Shown: piece after piece, positions 1 through 5,466 of the stretch | Layout: each line of letters begins with the position of its first letter | How positions within the stretch are numbered: position 1 is the stretch's first letter | Source: Demequinaceae bacterium | GTDB taxonomy: Bacteria; Actinomycetota; Actinomycetes; Actinomycetales; Demequinaceae | Length of the DNA: 5,466 nt | Direction of reading: 5' to 3' | Assembly (NCBI GenBank): GCA_011524475.1 | Contig: WTKG01000083.1 | Span: forward strand, 1 to 5,466 | Translations under genes and position numbers: made by a program | The notes under the pieces: generated by a model | Database searches by the model: none | What the model was told of the DNA's origin: nothing | The model's input: only the letters and a program-made list of their open reading frames with translations

Positions 1-2168
1 CCTGGTGGAGACGGCGGCGCCTGACGGAGCGAAGGGGTACGCCCTGAACCAAAAACGTGACCGTCCTCTTGCCCACTGCTACCGCCGTAACCAGCGGAAC
101 TCCAACTCCTCGATACACCTCCAGCGGCACCTTCCCGCCCGTGCCACATCCCCATAGAGGATTCTTCGCGGCGCCATTCCATGACTTCGCTCGGAATTTC
201 GTCTAAAAAACGTGAAGGGGCCTGAAACACGGGGGCTCCCCAGGTCGAACGCACCGCTGCACGAGACACATACAGTTGGCGCCGAGCACGGGTGATGCCT
301 ACATAGGCGAGTCTGCGTTCTTCCGCAAGTTCTTTCGGGTCATCGAGAGCTCGCTGATGAGGAAAGGTGCCCTCTTCTAGACCTACGAGAAAAACGGTAG
401 AAAACTCTAATCCCTTCGCCGTGTGCAACGTCATCAAGGTCACGAGCCCAGTTCCACCGGAGTCTTCAGGAATCTGATCAGCGTCAGCAACGAGGGCAAC
501 TTTCTCGAGGAAGTCCGCAAGTGTTCCGTCAGGATTTTCTTCCGAAAACTCACGCCCGACCGCGATGAGTTCCAGAATGTTGTCCACCCGCGTAGCGTCT
601 TGTGGGTCATCTGAGTTGCGGAGCACGTCAAGGTATCCCGTACGAGAAGTCACCTGTTCAATCAGGCTGGCGATAGGACCTGCCGCCTCCGCACGTAACT
701 CATCTATCAGGGACACAAAAGACTGAAGCGCAGCACGTCCCCGAGAACTCACACCCGAAATCTCCTCAAGCCTCCGTAAAGACTGACCGAATGTGCAGGG
801 GCTTCCGGCAGCCTCCTGCACCCGCCGAAAAGCTTCCAGTGCCTGGATGGACGCATCCCCTATGCCTCTGCGCGGAACATTAATAATGCGTCGCAAAGCC
901 CCGTCATCATTTTCGTTGGCAATTGCCGCCAGATAGGCCAACACATCCTTCACTTCCCGACGTTCGTAAAAGCGAGTGCCTCCCACCAGTACGTAAGGAA
1001 TCTCTGCGCGAATCAAGCGTTCTTCGAGTACGCGTGACAAAGAGTTGGTGCGATACATCACTGCGATGTCGCCCCTGCGTTCTGTGCCCGCATCCACAAG
1101 AGAACGGATCTCATCGCACACAAATTGGGCTTCCGCGTGTTCAGAATCGGCTACATACCCAACTACAGGACTACCCTCGCCGGAATCTGTCCAAAGTCGA
1201 GTGGGTACCCGATCAGGGTTGCGTTCAATGACGGCATTGGCGGCAGAAAGGATGGTGTGGGTGGAGCGGTAATTCTGCTCAAGTCGCACTGTGGCTGCGC
1301 CCGGAAAGTCTTTCTCAAATTCAAGAATGTTGCGGATGGAGGCTCCCCGAAAAGCATAAATAGACTGATCCGAATCTCCCACTACAGTCAAGGTTCCTGG
1401 CGTGGGTGTGGAAGCGCCCACTAACTCCCGGACCAACACATATTGCGCATGGTTAGTGTCTTGGTATTCGTCCACCAGCACGTGTCGAAAACGCTCACGA
1501 AGCGCCTGCGCCACGTCCGGGTGACCCTGGATCATGCGCACGGTACGCACAATAATGTCGTCAAAATCGACGGCCCCTGACGAATGCAGAGTGGACTGGT
1601 ACCCGGCATAGATAGACGCAGCAACCGCTTCGAACGAACGTGGGGGAACCCCTTCAGCCGCCGCGAGCGCAGCCTCCGGTTCCACTAACTCATCTTTAAA
1701 AGAACTGATGGCGGCCGCAATAGCTTTGGGGGAATGAGCCTTGGGATCGACATCACGTTCCCGCATCACCTGTTTAATGAGATTCAGTGAATCCGCAGAG
1801 TCGTAGATCGAAAAAGTAGAGGGCACACCTGCCGCCTCGTGGTGCGAACGCAGAATTCGCACACAGGCGGAATGGAAAGTCGATACCACCATGCGCCCGG
1901 CAGCATCACCCACCAAAGACCGGACCCGGTCACGCATTTCACGGGCAGCCTTGTTGGTAAATGTGATGGCCAGGATTTCGTGGGGTCGCGCACGACCAGT
2001 AGCAATCAGATAGGCAATGCGGCGGGTGAGCACTCGGGTCTTGCCGGACCCCGCCCCCGCCACCACAAGCAAAGCCGCAGCCTCATGTGTGACTGCTTCT
2101 GCTTGTGCGCTGTTGAGCCCCTCCGTGACGGAAGTAGCGTCCGAAGACGCGCCATTATTCGGATCCAT
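1..2168 (-). CDS. pcrA: ATP-dependent DNA helicase PcrA/UvrD (superfamily 1A), 3' end beyond the window
   Basis: This is a 3'-5' ATP-dependent DNA translocase/helicase acting in nucleotide excision repair, replication restart and removal of proteins from DNA; the mycobacterial counterpart is called UvrD1. About 722 residues are visible and the frame is unbroken. SF1A motifs appear in order: Q-motif LNSAQ (18-22), Walker A AGAGSGKT (37-44), Ia ITFTNKAA (68-75), TFHS (97-100), Walker B LVDEYQDTN (231-239), III VVGDSDQSIYAFRGA (262-276), IV LEQNYRST (296-303), V VTLMTLHTAKGLEF (576-589), and VI RRLAYVGITRA (618-628). After about residue 660 the chain becomes Gly/Ser-rich, like the flexible linker that precedes the C-terminal RNA-polymerase-binding Tudor-like domain in this family; that domain and the stop lie outside. 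The ATG at 2168 is fixed by an in-frame TAG five codons upstream with no other start between. The Shine-Dalgarno is poor, and the gene starts 44 bp after guaA, so it is probably co-transcribed. RecB-like nucleases are excluded because the motif pattern and length fit PcrA closely. Confidence 0.96.
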   Translation of the reverse strand, partial: MDPNNGASSDATSVTEGLNSAQAEAVTHEAAALLVVAGAGSGKTRVLTRRIAYLIATGRARPHEILAITFTNKAAREMRDRVRSLVGDAAGRMVVSTFHSACVRILRSHHEAAGVPSTFSIYDSADSLNLIKQVMRERDVDPKAHSPKAIAAAISSFKDELVEPEAALAAAEGVPPRSFEAVAASIYAGYQSTLHSSGAVDFDDIIVRTVRMIQGHPDVAQALRERFRHVLVDEYQDTNHAQYVLVRELVGASTPTPGTLTVVGDSDQSIYAFRGASIRNILEFEKDFPGAATVRLEQNYRSTHTILSAANAVIERNPDRVPTRLWTDSGEGSPVVGYVADSEHAEAQFVCDEIRSLVDAGTERRGDIAVMYRTNSLSRVLEERLIRAEIPYVLVGGTRFYERREVKDVLAYLAAIANENDDGALRRIINVPRRGIGDASIQALEAFRRVQEAAGSPCTFGQSLRRLEEISGVSSRGRAALQSFVSLIDELRAEAAGPIASLIEQVTSRTGYLDVLRNSDDPQDATRVDNILELIAVGREFSEENPDGTLADFLEKVALVADADQIPEDSGGTGLVTLMTLHTAKGLEFSTVFLVGLEEGTFPHQRALDDPKELAEERRLAYVGITRARRQLYVSRAAVRSTWGAPVFQAPSRFLDEIPSEVMEWRREESSMGMWHGREGAAGGVSRSWSSAGYGGSSGQEDGHVFGSGRTPSLRQAPPSPP

Positions 2169-2170
2169 AC

Positions 2171-2200
2171 CTACCCGAGCCTATGCGGACACACCCACAT
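2171..2200 (-). other. Possible 9-codon mini-ORF in the guaA-pcrA gap
   Basis: The 44-bp gap between guaA and pcrA contains an ATG (2200-2198) opening a nine-codon frame, MWVCPHRLG, whose TAG (2173-2171) ends two bases before the pcrA ATG. The preceding sequence is G-rich (GGGTGCCGGGTG) but is not a convincing Shine-Dalgarno. If translated, it would deliver terminating ribosomes to the weak pcrA start. In 44 bases such a frame can easily arise by chance, so it is listed only as a possibility. The gap holds no hairpin-plus-T-tract terminator. Confidence 0.15.
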
Positions 2201-2212
2201 CACCCGGCACCC

Positions 2213-3769
2213 CTACTCCCACTCGATAGTGCCTGGAGGCTTGCTCGTGACGTCGAGAACGACCCGATTCACCTCAGCGACCTCATTAGTGATGCGATTC
2301 GATACCTTAGCGAGCAGGTCGTAGGGCAAACGTGACCAGTCAGCAGTCATCGCATCTTCACTAGATACAGGCCTGAGCACTACGGGGTGGCCATAGGTGC
2401 GACCATCTCCTTGTACCCCCACGGAACGTACCTCAGCAAGCAGTACCACCGGGCACTGCCAAATGTCACGATCAAGACCAGCGTGGGCGAGTTCTTCCCG
2501 CACAATCGCATCCGCGGCTCTCAGAATCTCCAGACGGGCGTCCGTCACCTCACCAATGATGCGAATACCCAGCCCCGGCCCGGGGAAGGGCTGACGCCAA
2601 ACGATATCTTCCGGAAGTCCCAAGGCAAGTCCGAGTGAACGCACCTCGTCTTTAAAGAGGGTGCGCAAGGGCTCCACAAGGTCAAACTGTAGGTCGTCTG
2701 GTAAACCACCCACATTGTGATGAGACTTGATGTTGGCCGTGCCGTCTCCCCCACCAGATTCCACTACGTCCGGGTACAACGTTCCTTGCACCAAGAACCG
2801 CACGTCCTGCTGATCACCTGCCGCTGCAACAATCGCACGTGCCTCATCTTCGAACACCCGAATAAATTCGCGGCCAATTATTTTGCGCTTAGTCTCTGGT
2901 TCGCTCACTCCGGCAAGGGCAGAAAGAAATCTCTCGCGAGCCCGCGCGACCACCAAGGTAACGCCGGTGGCTTCCACAAAATCTTGTTCGACCTGCTCTG
3001 CTTCTCCTTCACGGAGTAAACCGTGATCAACAAATACACACGTGAGTTGATCTCCCACGGCCTTGTGTACTAAGGCTGCAGCAACGGACGAATCCACCCC
3101 TCCCGAAAGCCCGCAAATCACGCGCGCGTCACCTACTTGTGCGCGAATCGCAGCAACCTGCTCGTCCAGCACATTCGCACTAGTCCAATTCGGCTCAAGT
3201 GCAGCAACCTTAAAGAGAAAGTTCTCGAGGGTGGCTTGACCAGATGGCGTGTGATTCACTTCTGGATGCCACTGCACGCCAGCCATGCACAGATCCGGAT
3301 TCTCAAAAGCCGCAACTGGCGCCCCCTCGGTAGAGGCAAGCACTGTAAAGCCAGTGGGCGCCTCGTGGACAGCATCTCCGTGGCTCATCCACACGGGTCC
3401 ATCCCTGACATCGGTGAGTAAAGAACCCGCAGTGGCTACTCGCGCTTCTGTGCGCCCAAATTCGCGAAGACCGGTATGCGCGACAGTTCCTCCCAAGGCA
3501 TCTGCCATTAATTGGAATCCATAACAGATTCCAAAAATGGGAATACCTGCCGAGAAAATCTCCGTGTCAATGGACGGGCTTCCCTCTTCATAGACAGACG
3601 AGGGGCCACCAGACAAAATGATCGCGGCTGGGTGTTTGGCCAGCATGTCGGCAGCCGACATGCTGTGCGGAACAATCTCCGAATACACGTGAGCCTCTCG
3701 GACTCTGCGTGCAATCAATTGGGCGTACTGCGCCCCACAATCAACAACCAGAACAGGGCGGTGGTTCAC
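2213..3769 (-). CDS. guaA: GMP synthase (glutamine-hydrolysing)
   Basis: This cytoplasmic enzyme converts XMP to GMP using ATP and glutamine, the last step of guanine nucleotide synthesis. The 518 residues match the full family length (E. coli about 525). An N-terminal class I glutamine amidotransferase domain (about 5-190) carries the nucleophile Cys82 in GICYG and the partners His168 and Glu170 in WHPE. The ATP pyrophosphatase domain (about 197-390) has the PP-loop LSGGVDSS (221-228) and the [11 protein letters not shown] segment (347-357). The C-terminal XMP-binding/dimerisation domain runs from [13 protein letters not shown] (392-404) through [13 protein letters not shown] (466-478) to the invariant KPPGTIEWE end. 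The GTG start at 3769 overlaps the stop of the upstream DUF3817 gene as GTGA. An in-frame TAG four codons upstream leaves no earlier start. Only a weak GGA (3775-3773) precedes it, so translation probably depends on coupling. One oddity is Cys11 in VVDCGAQY, where the family usually has Phe. A perfect inverted repeat lies within codons 35-43. Confidence 0.98.
   Translation of the reverse strand: MNHRPVLVVDCGAQYAQLIARRVREAHVYSEIVPHSMSAADMLAKHPAAIILSGGPSSVYEEGSPSIDTEIFSAGIPIFGICYGFQLMADALGGTVAHTGLREFGRTEARVATAGSLLTDVRDGPVWMSHGDAVHEAPTGFTVLASTEGAPVAAFENPDLCMAGVQWHPEVNHTPSGQATLENFLFKVAALEPNWTSANVLDEQVAAIRAQVGDARVICGLSGGVDSSVAAALVHKAVGDQLTCVFVDHGLLREGEAEQVEQDFVEATGVTLVVARARERFLSALAGVSEPETKRKIIGREFIRVFEDEARAIVAAAGDQQDVRFLVQGTLYPDVVESGGGDGTANIKSHHNVGGLPDDLQFDLVEPLRTLFKDEVRSLGLALGLPEDIVWRQPFPGPGLGIRIIGEVTDARLEILRAADAIVREELAHAGLDRDIWQCPVVLLAEVRSVGVQGDGRTYGHPVVLRPVSSEDAMTADWSRLPYDLLAKVSNRITNEVAEVNRVVLDVTSKPPGTIEWE
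3641..3665. repeat. Perfect inverted repeat, 12-bp arms, 1-nt centre, inside guaA
   Basis: The left arm CAGCATGTCGGC (3641-3652) and right arm GCCGACATGCTG (3654-3665) are exact reverse complements around a single A at 3653. It lies within guaA, nucleotides 105-129 of the coding sequence, spanning the last base of codon 35 through codon 43 (residues SMSAADML). In mRNA it could fold into a stem of about ten pairs with a five-base loop; as DNA it has the symmetry of a dimeric-repressor site. No T-tract follows, so it is not a standard terminator. The repeat itself is certain; any function is inference. Confidence 0.9.
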
Positions 3770-4131
3770 GATTCCAGACTAGCGGCGACATCCCTTGCCA
3801 CTCGACGCTCCGCAACAAAAGTCAGCACCGGGATGACTCCTCCAAGCACCAGTACGGCCAGCCGGCCCAGGCTCCAACGCATGCGGGTCCACAAGTCGAT
3901 TGCCACCCACAAATAGACGATGTAAATAAAGCCGTGAATGAACTGAATCATGTTGATGAATTCCAGCAGCGCAGGCGATCCGGCAGCAAGTGCTTCTGTG
4001 CCAGGCCATAGCGGGTACTCAAGGGCAACTCCCAGAAATACCAGGATGAGAAAAATTCCGGTGATGACAGCCATCACCTGATAACGCTTCAGTGATGCGC
4101 GCACACTACGGTCGTCTCGTGATGACTTCAT
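3766..4131 (-). CDS. DUF3817 family small integral membrane protein
   Basis: This 121-residue membrane protein has no established function. Hydropathy by eye gives a basic, charged N-terminus (1-17) and three probable transmembrane segments: about 20-37, 62-81 and 89-107. The central stretch [16 protein letters not shown] (64-79) carries the His-Gly and aromatic pattern typical of DUF3817, which is widespread in actinobacteria. The ATG at 4131 was chosen over an upstream in-frame ATG (4206) for two reasons. It has a strong AGGAGG four bases ahead, and it overlaps the SURF1 stop as ATGA. The upstream extension would also add an arginine-rich segment lying wholly inside the SURF1 gene. Its own TGA overlaps the guaA GTG start. 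The position between an oxidase assembly factor and guaA suggests shared transcription. A role in respiratory-complex assembly is only a guess from the neighbouring gene. Confidence 0.88.
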   Translation of the reverse strand: MKSSRDDRSVRASLKRYQVMAVITGIFLILVFLGVALEYPLWPGTEALAAGSPALLEFINMIQFIHGFIYIVYLWVAIDLWTRMRWSLGRLAVLVLGGVIPVLTFVAERRVARDVAASLES

Positions 4132-4850
4132 CCATCCTCCTGGGCGCCATTGTCTCGCATCATCCGTACTCCTACGACCGCGGCAAATAGACCGAACACC
4201 CACCATTCGATGGCATAGGCGAGATTCTGTAAGCGCAGTTGCGTCTGCGGTTCTGGAAAAGGAAGCTCGGTATAGAGACCCGTGCCATCTGGAGATACCA
4301 ATACCAATGTGTACAAGGGCGAAGGCCAGGACGATGCGAACTGAGCGGGAGACATCGCGAGCGCAAACTCAACTCCGTCCACCGCAGGTGATGGCACAGG
4401 GACACCAGGTGGACTTGGGGCTTCACCAGCACGTATGTAGCCAATGAGTGTTGCCGGCACTCCAGCAAGATCCGCCGGAACAGCGGGATCCTCTGGGGAA
4501 GCCCATCCCACTAACACCATGAGGGTCGCAGACTCCCCTGTACCGGTGACATCAGCAGCGACGGTGAATTCACGGATGAGCAAAAGTGCCTTATCTCCGT
4601 CAATTTCGCGATCAGGAATAAGCGCCACGCCACTTCCCCATTCACCAGAAACCTCTACCGTGCGGCCGATCGGTTCTCCCCCAAGGGTCGCGGGCTGCAT
4701 CACTTCGTGTATAGGGGCGGGGATGGGATCAATGGCGAGGCCTTGATGTTGCGCGCGGCTCCATTGCCATGCTCCCAGGACTCCAGCCAGGCCCATACAG
4801 ATCACGGTAATCACGGCTATGACGATTCGACGCACCGCCGAAGATGGCAT
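4128..4850 (-). CDS. SURF1-family cytochrome c oxidase assembly protein
   Basis: SURF1/Shy1 proteins are membrane proteins that assist assembly of haem-copper (aa3-type) cytochrome c oxidase, probably at the haem a insertion step. This 240-residue protein has the family layout. An N-terminal transmembrane helix (about 9-27) runs into LGAWQWSR (25-32), the SURF1 signature just after the first helix. A long extracytoplasmic section contains LMVLVGWASPED (110-121), equivalent to the family's conserved GW segment. A second helix (about 211-230) is introduced by LQNLAYAIEWWVFG (207-220), the characteristic YA-x-x-WW end. A proline-rich stretch at 143-157 and a weakly conserved middle fit the divergent actinobacterial members. 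The ATG at 4850 has AGGA five bases upstream. It is the first gene of the minus-strand cluster and overlaps the DUF3817 start by 4 bp. It implies an aerobic or facultative organism with an aa3 oxidase encoded elsewhere. Confidence 0.9.
   Translation of the reverse strand: MPSSAVRRIVIAVITVICMGLAGVLGAWQWSRAQHQGLAIDPIPAPIHEVMQPATLGGEPIGRTVEVSGEWGSGVALIPDREIDGDKALLLIREFTVAADVTGTGESATLMVLVGWASPEDPAVPADLAGVPATLIGYIRAGEAPSPPGVPVPSPAVDGVEFALAMSPAQFASSWPSPLYTLVLVSPDGTGLYTELPFPEPQTQLRLQNLAYAIEWWVFGLFAAVVGVRMMRDNGAQEDG
4136..4141 (-). promoter_or_regulatory. Strong ribosome binding site for the DUF3817 gene
   Basis: AGGAGG on the minus strand sits four bases before the ATG at 4131. It lies inside the last codons of the SURF1 gene, where it encodes part of the terminal QEDG. 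It is the best Shine-Dalgarno in the window and decides the start against the upstream ATG at 4206. Confidence 0.8.
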
Positions 4851-4855
4851 ATACG

Positions 4856-4859
4856 TCCT
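4856..4859 (-). promoter_or_regulatory. Ribosome binding site for the SURF1 gene
   Basis: AGGA on the minus strand lies five bases upstream of the ATG at 4850, a normal spacing. It supports this start as the first gene of the operon. Confidence 0.6.
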
Positions 4860-4930
4860 GCCTATCGCGTCTCGTGAAGTACGACTACCGGAAGATGTTT
4901 CTCCAGTCTAGTGAGACAGATCACCCCACA

Positions 4931-4947
4931 GGTCCGATGCCCCGACC
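4931..4947. repeat. Short imperfect dyad in the divergent promoter region
   Basis: GGTC (4931-4934) and GACC (4944-4947) form 4-bp inverted arms, with a further G-C match inside, separated by nine bases. GAGACA also occurs twice nearby (4913-4918 and 4948-4953), each followed by a GATG-type stretch. The dyad lies between the two gene starts, where an operator could act on either, but arms this short are expected by chance. Confidence 0.2.
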
Positions 4948-4968
4948 GAGACATGCGATGCTACAGAG

Positions 4969-5466
4969 GTGAGTTTCAGTATCTACGTCGCATCAGCCGA
5001 ACCAAATTCAGGGAAATCCGCTATCGCACTTGGGATAGTCGAGACGCTTGCGCGCACCACGGGCAAGGTAGGAATTTTCCGTCCTGTGACCCGCACCGCC
5101 GATGGCTCCGACTATGTCGTGCAACTTCTGTTGTCGCACAGCTCCGTAGACCTTACGTATGAAGAGTGCGTAGGAGTTATCTACGAAGACGTCCACGCGA
5201 GCCCCACAGATGCCCTCACCACAATTGTGTCGCGTTTCCACACGGTGAGTGAGAAATGCGATGCCGTAGTGATTGTGGGCACGGACTACACCGACGTGGC
5301 CGGCCCCGCCGAATTTGAATTTAACGCTCGAATTGCCGCCAACCTTGGCTCTCCGGTCGCGTTAGTAGTGAGCGGAGAAAACCGTACTCCTGAAGAGGTG
5401 CGCGTTGCGGTAGACGCTGCCCTTGCTGAGATGCACGAATCCCACGCACATGTAGCAGCGGTGTTT
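4969..5466 (+). CDS. pta: Phosphate acetyltransferase, N-terminal part, 3' end beyond the window
   Basis: Pta interconverts acetyl-CoA plus phosphate and acetyl phosphate plus CoA. It usually works with acetate kinase (AckA), whose gene often follows. The visible 166 residues belong to the N-terminal P-loop (BioD/CobB-like) domain of long-form Pta. This assignment rests on IYVASAEPNSGKSAIALG (5-22) with its nucleotide-binding-type GKS, the following GKVGIFRPVTR (about 30-40), and the alternating hydrophobic strands CDAVVIVGTDYTDV (about 105-118) and LGSPVALVVSG (about 133-143). The DRTGG and catalytic acetyl/phosphotransferase domains would lie off the window. The GTG at 4969 is the first start codon after an in-frame TGA at 4912-4914. 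No clear Shine-Dalgarno precedes it, so a leaderless message is plausible. A stand-alone BioD-like protein is less likely because the FRPV segment and later pattern fit Pta better, but the catalytic domain is unseen. Confidence 0.85.
   Translation, partial: MSFSIYVASAEPNSGKSAIALGIVETLARTTGKVGIFRPVTRTADGSDYVVQLLLSHSSVDLTYEECVGVIYEDVHASPTDALTTIVSRFHTVSEKCDAVVIVGTDYTDVAGPAEFEFNARIAANLGSPVALVVSGENRTPEEVRVAVDAALAEMHESHAHVAAVF

Larger units (their letters stand above)
4851..4968. promoter_or_regulatory. Divergent intergenic region between SURF1 and pta
   Basis: These 118 bp separate two divergently transcribed units and so should contain both promoters. The only tolerable minus-strand -10 candidate is TAGACT (4910-4905), which would give a leader of roughly 50 bases, but no good TTGACA-like -35 lies at the right distance. 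For the plus strand, GATGCT (4957-4962) would fit a leaderless transcript beginning at or near the GTG at 4969, again without a clear -35. The placement is supported by the gene arrangement; the hexamers are weak. I see no riboswitch, tRNA or terminator here. Confidence 0.5.

Noticed and set aside
1..2168. Possible frameshift or pseudogene in the helicase
   Set aside because: Reading the minus strand from 2168 to the window edge gives one unbroken frame with all SF1A motifs in order. It is only cut by the window boundary.
1839..2324. A 161-codon open frame on the plus strand opposite pcrA and the end of guaA
   Set aside because: It is antisense to two well-supported genes, has low-complexity and unfamiliar protein content, and spans the pcrA/guaA junction. 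It is a shadow of the GC-biased coding strand.
3512..3534. Inverted repeat TTGGAATC / GATTCCAA with a 7-nt loop around the GuaA Cys82 codon
   Set aside because: Eight-bp arms with a free choice of loop length are expected about once by chance in this window, and the codons for the conserved GICYGFQ segment explain it.
3766..4206. Longer 146-residue version of the DUF3817 protein starting at 4206
   Set aside because: The extra 25 residues overlap the SURF1 gene, are arginine-rich and lack a ribosome binding site. The ATG at 4131 has AGGAGG and the ATGA overlap.
4911..5162. An 83-codon plus-strand frame over the intergenic region and pta start
   Set aside because: It is out of frame with the clear Pta N-terminal sequence beginning at 4969, and its translation resembles no protein I recognise.
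1..5466. A hidden mobile element, CRISPR array, toxin-antitoxin pair or defence system
   Set aside because: I saw no direct repeats, transposase, recombinase, tRNA or small unassigned genes on either strand. Nearly all bases are accounted for by five housekeeping or conserved genes.

Overview
The window looks like an ordinary, compact chromosomal segment from an actinobacterium (Actinomycetota). The GC content is moderate to high by eye. The PcrA and GuaA sequences have actinobacterial character, and a SURF1-like protein and a DUF3817 protein sit directly ahead of guaA. GTG starts and stop/start overlaps are also common in this phylum. I cannot place it at genus level. I see no mobile element, CRISPR array, RNA gene, phage gene or defence system.

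Most of the window (1-4850) is a four-gene minus-strand cluster, in transcription order: a SURF1-family cytochrome oxidase assembly protein (4850-4128), a small DUF3817 membrane protein (4131-3766), GMP synthase guaA (3769-2213), and a PcrA/UvrD-type DNA helicase (2168 to beyond position 1). The first three genes are joined by 4-bp stop/start overlaps (ATGA, then GTGA). The helicase follows guaA after 44 bp with no visible terminator. The cluster is therefore probably one translationally coupled operon.

On the right, a 118-bp intergenic region (4851-4968) separates this operon from a divergent plus-strand gene. That gene starts with GTG at 4969 and runs off the window end. Its 166 visible residues match the N-terminal P-loop domain of long-form phosphate acetyltransferase (Pta). 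The intergenic region must hold promoters for both directions, but only weak candidates can be pointed to.

Functionally the window combines respiratory-chain assembly (SURF1), an uncharacterised membrane protein (DUF3817), the last step of GMP synthesis (GuaA), DNA repair (PcrA) and acetyl-phosphate metabolism (Pta). These are core housekeeping genes. The least explained feature is a perfect 12-bp-arm inverted repeat inside the start of guaA (3641-3665). Nothing here amounts to a new biological system.
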